From positions 62,001 to 126,000 of the forward strand of contig JABLXJ010000007.1 of NCBI GenBank assembly GCA_013178125.1: a stretch of DNA of 64,000 nt, read 5' to 3'. Position numbers and translations under genes: made by a program. Of the stretch, positions 1-12,448 are shown piece by piece (position 1 is the stretch's first letter; every line of letters begins with the position of its first letter). The notes under the pieces are model-generated. The model saw nothing but the letters and a program-made list of their open reading frames with translations, searched no databases and was not told where the DNA came from. The stretch is from Bacillota bacterium. Lineage in GTDB: Bacteria; Bacillota; SHA-98; Ch115; JABLXJ01.

Positions 1-406
1 ACAAGATGAAGAAGCCGTTGATTACGTCGCGAACCAGGTTCTGCGCTCCAAACCCGACCGCCAGGCCGGCCAGGCCCGCCCCGGCGAGAAGACTCGTCGT
101 GTCGATCCCGAATTCTCCTATAATGGCCATGCCCGCAAAGAAGTATATGACATAACGCACTATGCTCTTCAAAAGGGGCCCGAGGGTTTTCAGCTTCCTC
201 TCATCGAAATAGGGTTTTTTGCCGTTCTGGCCGCCCTGAGCCCTGGATAGAACCGTTTCAATCATTGTGCCACTCAGCCTCACAAGGATAACTGCCAGCA
301 CGATGATGACGACTATCCTGAGCGCGCCCTTACTGGCGTTAAAGGCCATTTCCTGAAGCTTCGATACCGGGATCCATTTCGGGATCGCGTCCGTCCATTT
401 AAACAT
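1..406 (-). CDS. MscS-family mechanosensitive ion channel, partial (C-terminus outside window)
   Basis: The first 135 residues can be read; the gene runs off the left edge. Two hydrophobic segments (about residues 30-46 and 84-99) precede a Gly/Ala-rich helix at about 106-128 containing LLAGAGLAGLAVGFGAQNLV, the pore-lining TM3 signature of small-conductance mechanosensitive channels. It would act in the cytoplasmic membrane, releasing solutes on hypo-osmotic shock. The ATG at 404-406 is preceded by GGAGGG at good spacing. It lies downstream of the usp gene on the same strand with about 220 bases between them, so it may be a separate transcript. Confidence 0.85.
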   Translation of the reverse strand, partial: MFKWTDAIPKWIPVSKLQEMAFNASKGALRIVVIIVLAVILVRLSGTMIETVLSRAQGGQNGKKPYFDERKLKTLGPLLKSIVRYVIYFFAGMAIIGEFGIDTTSLLAGAGLAGLAVGFGAQNLVRDVINGFFIL

Positions 407-627
407 CGAAAGCCCTCCAGCCTCGCCTTCTCATATACCCCACCCTCATACCCCACCCTGACAATTTATGCCTGAACTTATCTTACCATTCCTGGCCAGT
501 AAGCGCAAGACACCAGATGCTACTCAGATACTAACCGGATGCTACCTGAATGCCACCCGAATGCTAGCTGTCGGAGGTCGACTATCAAGTTATGATGTGC
601 TATTTATATTTATAAGCTGCTACAGAT

Positions 628-1095
628 TCACAGGATGGATGGTTGGCTCCTACCAGTAGTAACAAGGACGGGGCACATGGCGTGCTCTATCACCCGCTCG
701 GTGACGCTTCCGATCAAGATCCTCCTCGGGCCGCGCATGCCCACCTTCCCCATGACAATCAGGGTTGCATCGCGCGACCTGGCCTCCTCCACGATTTCGA
801 GGTAGGGCACGCCCTTGCGGATAACCTTCTCCATTTTCACGCCAGCGGCGTTGCACATCTTTTCAGCCATATTTAGATTTCTCATGCTATTGGCTTCGAG
901 CTTCCTCTCGGAGTATGCCCTGCCTCGCGTCTCAAACCGTGAAAGCTGCAGCACGACATCCTCGTCCACGACGCTCACCGCTACTATCAGGCCTCCGTCA
1001 AACGCCCCGACCGCCCTTATGGCCTCCTCGAGAGCCGCACGCGAAGAGTCCGACCCATCCACAGGAACAATTACGAGGTCAAATAGCGACCGCAC
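628..1095 (-). CDS. Universal stress protein, UspA family
   Basis: A 155-residue single-domain Usp, the usual family length. It begins with a beta strand and acidic loop (LVIVPVDGSD) and carries the ATP-binding motif G-x2-G-x9-G-S at residues 116-130 (G116, G119, G129, S130), so it is probably an ATP-binding UspA-like protein in the cytoplasm. It follows the last V-ATPase gene by 48 bases on the same strand, with a purine-rich AGGAG-type ribosome site in that gap, so it may be the distal gene of the ATPase transcript. A coupling of energy or ion stress to this protein is inference. Confidence 0.88.
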   Translation of the reverse strand: MRSLFDLVIVPVDGSDSSRAALEEAIRAVGAFDGGLIVAVSVVDEDVVLQLSRFETRGRAYSERKLEANSMRNLNMAEKMCNAAGVKMEKVIRKGVPYLEIVEEARSRDATLIVMGKVGMRGPRRILIGSVTERVIEHAMCPVLVTTGRSQPSIL

Positions 1096-1143
1096 TGCCT
1101 AACCGCCGCCTTCCTTTCTCCTTTTCCTTTCAGCTCCTTCCGG

Positions 1144-1830
1144 TCACAGCTTCACTCCCTCAGCTGGTCGCCCTCTGGCCGGTTCCTCCCGGCTCCCCCC
1201 GGCTCCAGCCTGGCGCTCGCCCCTGGCCTTCCCGAGCTTCATCACGTAGAGATCCTCCCTCTCCCGCTCCTCGAGCGTTTCCAGGATGAATGCTATGGTC
1301 TCTTTATATTGGGGAATAAAAACGTTCTCGAGGGCGTTTATCCTGCGCTGGGCGCGCGCCGCCTCCTCAGCCAGTCGCATGACCGATACTACGGTCTCCG
1401 CCATCTCCGCGATAACCTCTAGGGCCTCCTTGAATGCAAGCCTGCTTTCATCAAGTCCGGCCGAGGTTCCAAAGAAGCTATAGTCGAGGAGCTTCTCCTC
1501 ATCACTGTAATCTATAGTCGGCACAACCACGCCCATGATGCTCCGCTGCCTGATCGCCACGGTTCCCGTCTTTTTCACGGTGAGGGAGGTGCGCCTCACG
1601 GCCTCGGTCCCCATGGTGAGATTGGCCCGCCTGAGCGCTGCGAAGGCCTTCTCGAGCCTCTGCTGCACCTCCCGCTGGAGGGCCTCGGCATCCCCGAGAA
1701 GCCGGGTGACCTCCATGAGGAGCACATCCCTCTTCTGTTTGAGCAAGTCATGCCCCTGGGACACGAGATCCAGGTCCCTCTGAATTCTCAGGAGACTGCT
1801 CCTCGTCGGTGGCACCCGCAGCCTGGCCAT
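1144..1830 (-). CDS. ntpD: V/A-type ATPase subunit D (central rotor stalk)
   Basis: A 228-residue protein with the long N- and C-terminal helices of the D subunit: it starts with [20 protein letters not shown] and ends its core with [21 protein letters not shown]. Subunit D forms the rotating shaft inside the A3B3 catalytic head and links it to subunit F. The C-terminal 20 or so residues are Gly/Ala/Arg rich and look like a local extension. The start lies inside the 3' end of ntpB (43-base overlap), just after a run of ten G on the coding strand. It is the last ATPase subunit gene of the operon. Confidence 0.93.
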   Translation of the reverse strand: MARLRVPPTRSSLLRIQRDLDLVSQGHDLLKQKRDVLLMEVTRLLGDAEALQREVQQRLEKAFAALRRANLTMGTEAVRRTSLTVKKTGTVAIRQRSIMGVVVPTIDYSDEEKLLDYSFFGTSAGLDESRLAFKEALEVIAEMAETVVSVMRLAEEAARAQRRINALENVFIPQYKETIAFILETLEEREREDLYVMKLGKARGERQAGAGGSREEPARGRPAEGVKL

Positions 1831-3356
1831 ACCGGTCCATCACCCCCCCCCCGGCCATCACCATCACCATCGCCGTCACCATCGCCATCACTCTCATCGT
1901 CATCACTCTCATCGCCATCACCTTCATCACCATCGCCCTCCGCGCCCCGATGGCCATCGCCTGGAGGGCCATCCCTGCCCGGCATGTAGTTCTCTATCTG
2001 CTCCTGGCTCACGCGGTGGAGCTCGTCCCTCGGCAGGAGCGCCAGCGTGCGCCACGCCAGGTCCAGCGTCTGCTCCATAGAACGGTTCTCACCGGGCCCC
2101 TGCTTCAAAAACCGCCGCTCAAATTCCTCACCGAACTTCAGATATGCCTTATCAACCTCAGAGAGCTCTTCCTCCCCTATGACGGACGCCAGGGAGCGGA
2201 CAGCCTTGACCCGGGAATATGCCGCATAGAGCTGGCTTGCCACGTTGGGGTGGTCTCCCCTCGTCATATCTTCCCCTATGCCGTCCTTCATCAACCTCGA
2301 TAGCGAGGGAAGCACATCTATCGGCGGGTAGATGCCCTTGTGATAGAGATCCCGGCTCAGGACTATCTGCCCCTCCGTGATATATCCCGTCAGGTCCGGG
2401 ACAGGATGGTTGATATCATCGTTTGGCATGGTGAGGACGGGAAGCTGCGTGATCGAGCCCTGTTTGTTCCTTATGCGGCCCGCCCGCTCATATATGGAGG
2501 CCAGGTCGCTGTAGAGGTAGCCAGGATAGCCCTTCCTGCTCGGGAGCTCGCCCCTGACGCTCGATATCTCGCGCAGGGCTTCCGCGTAGTTTGTCATGTC
2601 CGTCATAATAACGAGCACGTGTATGCCCACCTCAAACGCCAGGAATTCAGCCAGCGTGAGCGCAGACCGCGGGGTCACCAGGCGCTCGATGGGCGGGTCA
2701 TCGGCGAGGTTCAAGAACATGATGGTATTTCTCAGGACGCCGCTCTCCTCGAGGCTTCGCCTGAAAAACTCAGCGGTATCGTGCTTCACGCCCATGGCCG
2801 CGAAGATTATGGCGAACTCCTCGTCCTGACCCTTCACTCTAGCCTGGCGCGCAATCTGGGCGGCAAGCGCATCGTGCGGGAGGCCCGAGCCCGAGAAGAT
2901 TGGGAGCTTCTGCCCCCTCACGAGGGTGTTCATGCCGTCGATGGCGGATATGCCCGTCTGAATATAATCCCGGGGATATTCGCGCGCCGTGGGGTTGATG
3001 GCAGAGCCCTCGACGCTCCTGAGGTCGTCTGTGATCGGGGCCGGCCCGCCGTCGAGGGGCCTCGCCAGGTAGTCGAATACCCGCCCGAGCATATCCCTTG
3101 ATACGGGTATTCGCAGCGGGTGGCCAGTAAACCGCACGCGCGTCGTCGTGGCGATGAGGCCCGCTGTGCCCTCGAATACCTGTACTATAGCTGTATCCTC
3201 AGACACCTCGAGGACCCGCCCGAGCCTCACCCGCCCCTCGGGCTCCATGACCTCCACCATTTCATCCTGGCCGACCCCGCTGACCCCTTCAACGGCAAGA
3301 ATGGGGCCGAAGAGCCGGGATGTCCCGAGATATTCTCGTTCCTGTGCTTCTATCAT
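1788..3356 (-). CDS. ntpB: V/A-type ATPase subunit B (non-catalytic), with low-complexity tail
   Basis: The first ~460 residues match a full B subunit: [40 protein letters not shown] (degenerate P-loop, as expected in the non-catalytic subunit) and [16 protein letters not shown] alternates with A in the soluble head. Family members end shortly after the segment [18 protein letters not shown]; here about 60 extra residues follow, mostly Gly-Asp repeats coded by GGYGAY hexamers, then a run of ten G (1843-1852). One extra G would stop translation at a TGA immediately after the run, before ntpD begins, so the last ~18 residues may be a slippage artefact. Confidence 0.93.
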   Translation of the reverse strand: MIEAQEREYLGTSRLFGPILAVEGVSGVGQDEMVEVMEPEGRVRLGRVLEVSEDTAIVQVFEGTAGLIATTTRVRFTGHPLRIPVSRDMLGRVFDYLARPLDGGPAPITDDLRSVEGSAINPTAREYPRDYIQTGISAIDGMNTLVRGQKLPIFSGSGLPHDALAAQIARQARVKGQDEEFAIIFAAMGVKHDTAEFFRRSLEESGVLRNTIMFLNLADDPPIERLVTPRSALTLAEFLAFEVGIHVLVIMTDMTNYAEALREISSVRGELPSRKGYPGYLYSDLASIYERAGRIRNKQGSITQLPVLTMPNDDINHPVPDLTGYITEGQIVLSRDLYHKGIYPPIDVLPSLSRLMKDGIGEDMTRGDHPNVASQLYAAYSRVKAVRSLASVIGEEELSEVDKAYLKFGEEFERRFLKQGPGENRSMEQTLDLAWRTLALLPRDELHRVSQEQIENYMPGRDGPPGDGHRGAEGDGDEGDGDESDDDESDGDGDGDGDGDGRGGGDGPVWPGCGCHRRGAVS

Positions 3357-3456
3357 ATACTACCACCTATACACTACCACCAACCTAGCACCTGCTACTA
3401 ACTGCCGGTACCCGTTGCGAGGACCTACGCGCCCAACTGCTCGACCGCTTAACCGC

Positions 3457-5334
3457 TCAACGATATTCATTCTCCACGCGATCGAACTCCTCGTCAAGCC
3501 TCCTGCGGAGGTCATCGAGCTTCTCGAGGTGGTCATTCTCCACCGTGGATTTCATGCGCATCATCTCAGATATGGTTCGAAACCCCGTGACCTTTATAAG
3601 GGGCACGCCGGACCTCAGGAGGGCGCTGGCTCTTTCATAGAAGTGCAGGATCATATCCAGCATCTTCGCCTGTTTCTCAGCCGGGCAAAAGCTGTCCACA
3701 TCGTCAAGGGCGTTTTGCTGGAGGAAGCCCTCCTTGAGCATGTCGGCAACCCTCAAGACCAGCCTCTGATCATCCGGCAGGGCATCAGCCCCGACGAGCC
3801 TGGCGATCTGCTGGAGCCGGTCCTCCTCCTGGAGAATCTCCATGGCCTGGTCGCGCCTCTCGCGCCAGCGCGGATCCCACGCCCTCGCGTCGCCCGCGTC
3901 GCCCGCGTTACCCCTGCCATTACTGTCATTCCTGCTACCCTTGCCACCACTGCCATTACCGGCATCACTATCACCCCCCTCATCCCCGTCGCCCGGCCCC
4001 CCCTGCCACCATTCCACCAGCTCATCTATATACTCACTGTAGCTCTCGAGCCAGTTGACGGCCGGGTAGTGCCTGGCATTGGCCAGCTCCTTGTCAAGGG
4101 CCCAGAAGCACCTTACAAACCTCTTTGTATGCTGGGTTACAGGCTCGGAGAAATCCCCTCCCGGCGGCGAGACGGCGCCCACTATGCTCACGGAGCCCTG
4201 CCTTCCGGACAGGGTCTCGACCAGGCCGCCACGCTCATAGAATTCCGCCAGGCGCGAGGCAAGATACGGCGGGAACCCCTCCTCGGCGGGCATCTCCTCC
4301 AGCCGCCCCGAAATCTCGCGCAGCGCCTCGGCCCACCTGGAGGTGGAATCCGCCATCATCGCCACGTGATACCCCATGTCCCGGAAGTACTCGGCGATCG
4401 TTATACCCGTGTATATGCTCGCCTCTCGCGCTGCAACCGGCATATTTGATGTATTTGCGATCAGTATGGTCCTTTCCATCAGGGATTTACCGGTCCTCGG
4501 GTCCACCAGCTCGGGGAAATCCGAGAGGACCTCCGTCATCTCGTTGCCCCGCTCGCCGCAACCAACATAGATAATAATGTCGGCATCAGACCACTTCGCG
4601 AGCTGGTGTTGCATGCTGGTCTTTCCCGTCCCAAACCCGCCGGGGATGGCGGCAACCCCGCCCTTTGCTATGGGGAAGAAGGTATCGATCACGCGCTGCC
4701 CCGTCATAAGCGGCACGTAGGGCCCGAGCCTCCTGGCATATGGCCGCCTCCTGCGGACCGGCCAGCGGGTCCGGCAGCGCACCTCGTGCCCACTGTCAAG
4801 CCTGGCGATAACATCATCGACCGAGTACTCGCCGTCGCCGGCAGCAAACACAACCCGCCCGGAGATATCGGGGGGCAGCATGACCCTGTGCTCTATAGCC
4901 GATGTCTCCTGCACTGTCGCCACAATGGCGCCGCCGGCCAGCCCGTCGCCGGCTTTGACCAGGATGGAAACACTCCATTTCCTGTCGGGGTTCAGGGGCG
5001 GGACATTTGCGCCCCTGGCTATGAAAGACCCGTGCCTCTCCCGGATCATCTCGAGAGGCCGCTCGACGCCGTCGAAGATCTGGCCGACGAGCCCGGGCCC
5101 GAGATCAACGGCAAGCAGCTGGCCCGTTCCGAACACCTCGGCGCCGGGCTTGAGCCCCTCCGTATTCTCGTAGACCTGGACGGTGGCCGTCTCCCCTTCA
5201 AGCCTTATAATCTCCCCCATGAGGCGTTCGGGGCCGACCCAGACATGCTCGAGCATCCGCGCGCGCGTAACATTCTTGCAGCCGACTATGGGGCCGCTGA
5301 TCCTGTTTATGATACCTACCGGCGTATCACTCAT
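3457..5334 (-). CDS. ntpA: V/A-type ATPase catalytic subunit A
   Basis: The catalytic A subunit hydrolyses or makes ATP at its P-loop [10 protein letters not shown] (about residue 235), followed by [16 protein letters not shown] start it at the ATG at 5334 ([18 protein letters not shown]), the normal A-subunit N-terminus; this ATG overlaps the stop of ntpE by eight bases, typical translational coupling. An in-frame extension upstream to 5433 lies inside ntpE and is not family-like. A ~42-residue Gly/Asp/Asn-rich insertion (about 3873-3999) interrupts the conserved segment between [10 protein letters not shown] and [19 protein letters not shown]; the flanking sequence is fully conserved, so the insert presumably forms a surface loop. 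Confidence 0.95.
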   Translation of the reverse strand: MSDTPVGIINRISGPIVGCKNVTRARMLEHVWVGPERLMGEIIRLEGETATVQVYENTEGLKPGAEVFGTGQLLAVDLGPGLVGQIFDGVERPLEMIRERHGSFIARGANVPPLNPDRKWSVSILVKAGDGLAGGAIVATVQETSAIEHRVMLPPDISGRVVFAAGDGEYSVDDVIARLDSGHEVRCRTRWPVRRRRPYARRLGPYVPLMTGQRVIDTFFPIAKGGVAAIPGGFGTGKTSMQHQLAKWSDADIIIYVGCGERGNEMTEVLSDFPELVDPRTGKSLMERTILIANTSNMPVAAREASIYTGITIAEYFRDMGYHVAMMADSTSRWAEALREISGRLEEMPAEEGFPPYLASRLAEFYERGGLVETLSGRQGSVSIVGAVSPPGGDFSEPVTQHTKRFVRCFWALDKELANARHYPAVNWLESYSEYIDELVEWWQGGPGDGDEGGDSDAGNGSGGKGSRNDSNGRGNAGDAGDARAWDPRWRERRDQAMEILQEEDRLQQIARLVGADALPDDQRLVLRVADMLKEGFLQQNALDDVDSFCPAEKQAKMLDMILHFYERASALLRSGVPLIKVTGFRTISEMMRMKSTVENDHLEKLDDLRRRLDEEFDRVENEYR

Positions 5335-5965
5335 CCTCGTCCTCAATCCCATCTCCGGCGAAAAGCACCTGAGCCACCTTGAACCTGGCGTAGTGAATCT
5401 GCCTCTCGAGCCTGCGTTCGAAGGAATTGTCAAACACGGAGTGCCCGTCGGGACTCCGTAGAATGCACCCGCCCGAAATCGGACGGTCGCACTCCTCGAT
5501 ATGCAGGGAAACCCCCGGCCGGCCGGACCTCGAGACCTCGCTGACTATCTCGTGCAGGAGCCCCTCGTGCGCCAGGGCGATATCTTCCTTACGGACCATG
5601 ATTACAAGCTTCTGGCCGGGAAGCGCGGATACAGCCTCCACGATCAGCCTCCGCAGAAGCTCCGGGTATTCCATGCGGCTGGTTATCTCGCCGAGACGCC
5701 GGCGGGCGGCGTCAAACACCTCTTTAACCAGCTTTTCTTTGAAGGCCAGGCTCTTCCTCTGGTTGTCGAGCTCCGCCGCGGCTACTATTCGTCGCCTCTC
5801 GGCCCTCGCCCGCTCCTCGGCGATCCTGAGCCTTTCATTGCGCAAGGCCCCGGCCTCGGACCGGGCCCTGGCCAGGATGGCGTCTGCTTCCCGCCTGGCA
5901 TCGTCGAGCTTCTCCTGCGCGCGCCTTCTCGCTTCTTCATAGATGGCATCGACCAGCATCATCAT
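5327..5965 (-). CDS. ntpE: V/A-type ATPase subunit E (peripheral stalk)
   Basis: A 212-residue protein. The first ~110 residues are charged, Ala/Arg/Glu-rich coiled coil (EEARRRAQEKLDDARREADA), and the C-terminal half is a globular domain with GGCILRSPDGHSVFDNSFER, a conserved subunit E motif. It pairs with the H/G-type subunit to form the stator that holds the catalytic head. Three ATGs open the frame; I keep the first. Its stop overlaps the start of ntpA. Confidence 0.92.
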   Translation of the reverse strand: MMMLVDAIYEEARRRAQEKLDDARREADAILARARSEAGALRNERLRIAEERARAERRRIVAAAELDNQRKSLAFKEKLVKEVFDAARRRLGEITSRMEYPELLRRLIVEAVSALPGQKLVIMVRKEDIALAHEGLLHEIVSEVSRSGRPGVSLHIEECDRPISGGCILRSPDGHSVFDNSFERRLERQIHYARFKVAQVLFAGDGIEDEDE

Positions 5966-6045
5966 ATCATCCCTGCGTCGTCAGAATTATGGGGCTGCCT
6001 CAGGCCCCATATGATGCCCTGCTATGTAGAACCCTGTCCACTGAT

Positions 6046-6339
6046 TTAAATCCCGATAATGCTATGAACCTTCCTGGTGAGGCTCACTTCATCAATAGGG
6101 CCCCGCCTATCGGGTATCTCCACAACAAGCGGCATGATCCGCCTGCGCGCCGCTTCAACTCTTGGACGCATGGCCGCGGCCCAGCGCTCGGTAATGAGTA
6201 TGAGCCCCACATCCGGGGCGGCCAGGGCCCTCTCGAGCGCCGCACCCGCCTCCTCGGGGGTATCAACATGCCACCCCTCGACCCCGGCCAGGCGGAAACC
6301 CGTTACCGTATCACGGTCGCCGATCACTATGATATTCAT
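6046..6339 (-). CDS. ntpG: V/A-type ATPase subunit F
   Basis: About 97 residues from the ATG at 6339 (MNIIVIGDRDTVTGFRLAGV), the usual length and N-terminus of subunit F; the same frame opens 15 codons earlier, but those residues are not family-like. The C-terminus contains VVEIPDRRGP, close to the conserved PxIxEIPSK region. Subunit F caps the D shaft and is part of the rotor. The Enterococcus name for this subunit is NtpG. It sits between ntpK and ntpE, an order that differs from the common I-K-E-C-F-A-B-D arrangement. Confidence 0.88.
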   Translation of the reverse strand: MNIIVIGDRDTVTGFRLAGVEGWHVDTPEEAGAALERALAAPDVGLILITERWAAAMRPRVEAARRRIMPLVVEIPDRRGPIDEVSLTRKVHSIIGI

Positions 6340-6412
6340 ACCATATACCCCGCATATACTCCATGCTCGACGTATATACTCCATGCTCGAGATAGATACC
6401 CCAGCCCCAACT

Positions 6413-9068
<2,656 letters not shown>

Positions 9069-9074
9069 GCTGTC

Positions 9075-10142
9075 TCACCTTTTCCTGCCCTGGTCCTGGT
9101 GGATGAGAAAGGAGGCGATCTCTGTGTCCGGCATCCCATATCGCCTGCTTTCCAGCACAGTTATAATCTCATCCAGCTCGATCCGCTTGACTATCAGGTA
9201 GCCCGCCACCATGCCAAGCGAGAAAGGGCCCCGGATAATAGCCCTCCACGCCCTGCGCCATAGACGCCGCCTCAGGAGAACGTCAAGGTGAATGAGATCC
9301 AGCTGCCGGCCCCGCCGCGACTCCTCCACCAGGGCCCCGAAATCGCGGGGCAGGGCGGAGGCTATCTCAGCCGGATCCTCGGACCTGGCCACCTTCCAGA
9401 GCATCTCGTCGGTGAGCTCCAGGCCGGAGGGCGCGATATAGTTGAAGATCTCCTCCGGCTCGAGGCCGAAGTTGAACCGGTATCGTAGCACCCACAGGAG
9501 ATTCCTGGCATCTATTTCTGGACCTACAGCGGCAAGCATGGACCTCCGGTCCTCATCACTAAGCACCTCGAGGCCAGCCAGGAGGCCTCTGAAATACTGT
9601 AAATCAAGCGCCACCTCTACAGGGAAAAGGGTCTTTTCGGCTCTATATCGGTCCAGGGCGTGATCGAGGGTCTCGCCGTAGGGCGAGCCCTTCAGGGCCT
9701 CCACCAGAGCGGCAACGCTCGTGGATTCCACAAGCCTGTCCACGTCAACCCTCCCGAGGGGGCCCATCTCAAAAAGGAATCCTCTCATCGCCCCGGGATC
9801 CTCGCCACCCTCGATGGCGCCAAACACGGCCTTTATGTTTGTTATCTCATAGCGCGCCATGAGCAGCGTGAGGGCCTGGCGGTGCGCCCTCCCGAGGAAG
9901 TGCCATATCCTGATGGCGTCATCGATCAGGCTCTGGCGCAGCGCATGCTCGACCTCGCGAAAGACCCGCCGCGCCCTTGGCACCTTCGCCATTGCTCCCC
10001 CGTAGGGGGTCCGCTCGAGGAATGCAAAGGCGGCTGATACATCCTCGCTCCTTGCGAGGGCGTCGACCCCCTGCGGGCCTATGAGCCTCCCTAAGAGGCC
10101 CCGGGTAATGGCCTGGGCAGCTGCTAAATCCTTGACGCTCAA
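9075..10142 (-). CDS. ntpC: V/A-type ATPase subunit C
   Basis: A 355-residue subunit C/d-like protein, which forms the funnel joining the central stalk to the membrane ring. Repeated helical motifs are typical: MARYEITNIKAVFGAIEGGE and DARNLLWVLRYRFNFGLEPE. It starts with TTG at 10142, whose TTGA overlaps the TGA stop of the preceding gene by four bases, so translation is likely coupled. Confidence 0.9.
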   Translation of the reverse strand: MSVKDLAAAQAITRGLLGRLIGPQGVDALARSEDVSAAFAFLERTPYGGAMAKVPRARRVFREVEHALRQSLIDDAIRIWHFLGRAHRQALTLLMARYEITNIKAVFGAIEGGEDPGAMRGFLFEMGPLGRVDVDRLVESTSVAALVEALKGSPYGETLDHALDRYRAEKTLFPVEVALDLQYFRGLLAGLEVLSDEDRRSMLAAVGPEIDARNLLWVLRYRFNFGLEPEEIFNYIAPSGLELTDEMLWKVARSEDPAEIASALPRDFGALVEESRRGRQLDLIHLDVLLRRRLWRRAWRAIIRGPFSLGMVAGYLIVKRIELDEIITVLESRRYGMPDTEIASFLIHQDQGRKR

Positions 10143-10564
10143 ACGGGACCGCCCCGCTTCCCCGGCCCTTTTCCCCCCGCATCTCCATCTCCATTTCCAT
10201 CTCCAGGAGCGGCACCAGGGGAACCTCCAACAGCCTCTCCGGCAGAGCCGCCATACCAGGCTATGTGCAGCACCATATCAACGGCCTGCTCCAATCTCGC
10301 CCTGGCCCCCTCCTCCAGCATGGCATTCATCCGGGCGGCCTCCTCACGAAGGCGGGAAGCTGCCTGATCCGCCTCGCGGCGCGCTCCGGACACGAGATCC
10401 CGAGCTTCCCTGTCAGCCCTTTCGGATGCCTGCGCAACAAGGGACCGCGCATCCTCACGCGCCTGCTTCACCATGGCCTCACCCTGCTTGGCGGCGCTCT
10501 CCAGGATGTCCCTGCCCTCTTCCTCTGCCTTCAAGACTCGATAAAGGACTTCTCCGATGGCCAT
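10139..10564 (-). CDS. ntpF: V/A-type ATPase peripheral-stalk subunit (H/G type)
   Basis: A 141-residue, highly charged coiled-coil protein (VKQAREDARSLVAQASERAD and GARREADQAASRLREEA), as expected for the partner of subunit E in the peripheral stalk. The last ~35 residues are a Gly/Asp/Ala-rich low-complexity tail (about 10139-10230) not expected in the family. It is the first gene of the ATPase operon. The upstream 150 bases to the MATE gene hold no clear promoter by eye. Confidence 0.75.
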   Translation of the reverse strand: MAIGEVLYRVLKAEEEGRDILESAAKQGEAMVKQAREDARSLVAQASERADREARDLVSGARREADQAASRLREEAARMNAMLEEGARARLEQAVDMVLHIAWYGGSAGEAVGGSPGAAPGDGNGDGDAGGKGPGKRGGPV

Positions 10565-10718
10565 ATATGAAATGAGGCCCCCCTACAATCGCCAATCGCC
10601 CGGGCCTGGGTCCAGCTGGATCCACCGGATCCCGGTCAAAGATTAGGGTGCCTCAACCATTCGCAGTCTATGCTCCGGGTCAATCAAACTGCTCCGGACC
10701 AATCATATCACGGGCCAA

Positions 10719-12188
10719 TCAAACCCTCTCGTTCTTCCAAGCGCCTGTCCTGAAGCGCATATAGATTATGGCGGACCTCACGCACTGGTCAACGGCCATA
10801 GCTATCCAGGCGCCGAGCAGCTCGAGCCTGAAGACGACCGCGAGGATATAGCCCAGGACCACCCGCACGCCCCAAATCCCTATAAAGGTCGAATAGAGAG
10901 GCCATTTGGTGTCGCCCGCCCCGCGCAAGCCGCCCGCCAGGATGAACTGCGTGGACTGGGCGGGCTGAACCAATCCTATGATCTTCAAGACCATGGCCGT
11001 CTTCGCGATAACAGTGGGATCGCTGGTGTATAGGGCCGCGATCTGGCGTCCGAAGAAGAAAAACCCCGCAGCCATCGTGCCCGATACGATCATGCCGAGC
11101 TTCCGGGTCTCCAGGGCCGCTCGCTGTGCAAAGGCGTGGCTCCCCGCGCCCAGCCCCTGACCGACGAGCGTGGTCGCGGCAACGCTGAAGGCCTGGCCCG
11201 GCATGAAGGAAAGGCCGAGAATGTTCATGGCGATCTGGTGCGCGGCGAAGGTGACGGTTCCAAAACCAGCGACGATCCTCACATACGCCAGCTGCCCGCC
11301 CCTGAGGATGAACTGCTCCACCGCCGCCGGGAAGCCTATCCTCAAAATCCGTTTCACAAGGTCCGGGTCGATAGAATACCTATCCCTCAGGGACAGGGCG
11401 ATAACCGAGCCCCCGCCGTAGATGACTCGCAGGATCATGGCACACGCAACGAACCTGGAGAAGGTTGTGGATATGGCGGCGCCGGCCACCCCGAGCACCG
11501 GAAAGCCCAACTTCCCGTATATAAGCGCGTAGTTCCCGATCACGTTCAAGAGGTTGGCTATGACATTGATACGCATCGGGGTCCTGGTATCCCCCGCCCC
11601 CCTTAAGGCCGATGAGAGGCTCATCGAGAGCGTGACGAAAAGCCCACCCATCGCTATGAATTGCATGTAGCTGGTCCCAAGGGGCATGACGTCCTCTGCG
11701 GCTCCCATCAGGCGAATGATATCCCCGGCCAACATATACCCGAGGACTGAAAACGCGATCCCCATTATGCAGGTGAGAATCATAGATTGCCTGGTCGTGG
11801 CATTCGCCTCATCAGGCCTTCCCGACCCTATTGCGCGGGCCACTATGGCCGTGGTGCCCACATTGAGGGCCATGAAAACAGCAAGGGCCAGGAACATCGG
11901 TTGATTGGTGAGACCCACCGCGGTAATAGCTGCAGGGCCGAGCCGACCCACCATGATCATGTCGACCATCCCGACGAGGGTTACGAGGATCATCTCGATG
12001 AGAGCGGGCCAGGACAGGGCTATGACCCTCTGCCTTATCGTCTTGACTCTTTCAATCCCGGTGCCGCCGGGTGCCTCATCCCTGGCCACTTCATCCCCGG
12101 GTGCCTCGTATCTTGCTCTATTCCCAATATCAGTATCGCACGTTTCCTCAATATCACACGTTTCCATGGTAATATTGCCAGCCCCCAT
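10719..12188 (-). CDS. MATE family multidrug/cation antiporter
   Basis: A 489-residue membrane protein with about 12 hydrophobic segments arranged as two similar halves. SWPALIEMILVTLVGMVDMI and MVGRLGPAAITAVGLTNQP at the start of the first half are characteristic of NorM/DinF-type MATE transporters, which export cationic drugs or metabolites using a Na+ or H+ gradient. The first ~50 residues are polar and acidic, an unusual cytoplasmic extension, and the start could be an internal ATG. A sigma-A-like promoter is visible upstream. Substrate unknown. Confidence 0.9.
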   Translation of the reverse strand: MGAGNITMETCDIEETCDTDIGNRARYEAPGDEVARDEAPGGTGIERVKTIRQRVIALSWPALIEMILVTLVGMVDMIMVGRLGPAAITAVGLTNQPMFLALAVFMALNVGTTAIVARAIGSGRPDEANATTRQSMILTCIMGIAFSVLGYMLAGDIIRLMGAAEDVMPLGTSYMQFIAMGGLFVTLSMSLSSALRGAGDTRTPMRINVIANLLNVIGNYALIYGKLGFPVLGVAGAAISTTFSRFVACAMILRVIYGGGSVIALSLRDRYSIDPDLVKRILRIGFPAAVEQFILRGGQLAYVRIVAGFGTVTFAAHQIAMNILGLSFMPGQAFSVAATTLVGQGLGAGSHAFAQRAALETRKLGMIVSGTMAAGFFFFGRQIAALYTSDPTVIAKTAMVLKIIGLVQPAQSTQFILAGGLRGAGDTKWPLYSTFIGIWGVRVVLGYILAVVFRLELLGAWIAMAVDQCVRSAIIYMRFRTGAWKNERV

Positions 12189-12289
12189 TCAGCCCCCATA
12201 ATGGACAGGGCTCGCTACCCACACAGCTCGCCCCTTCAAAGTCCGCCCTTTCGATTATGAGAATGATGCTATGGCAGGAAATTAACCAA

Positions 12290-12318
12290 ATTATACTACT
12301 TATAACCCTAAGCGTCCA
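12290..12318 (-). promoter_or_regulatory. Sigma-A-type promoter for the MATE gene
   Basis: On the minus strand, TGGACG (12313-12318) is followed by a 17-base spacer and a perfect TATAAT (12290-12295). It is about 100 bases upstream of the MATE start and points toward it. Confidence 0.6.
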
Positions 12319-12448
12319 GTGAACGCCCTATGCCGCCTTGGAATACAACAGCCATGAAACGGGCAAGTATTAAAGGGATTAGGGAATCATCATCAGGTAT
12401 TCAGGGAACGAGGGATTCAACGAAGGGTTCAAGGAGGGGTACGAAACC

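Noticed and set aside
643-876. Open frames antisense to usp and to the V-ATPase genes, some very long (for example 3148-4449 plus)
   Set aside because: They are shadows of GC-rich coding sequence; the opposite strand encodes clear conserved proteins.
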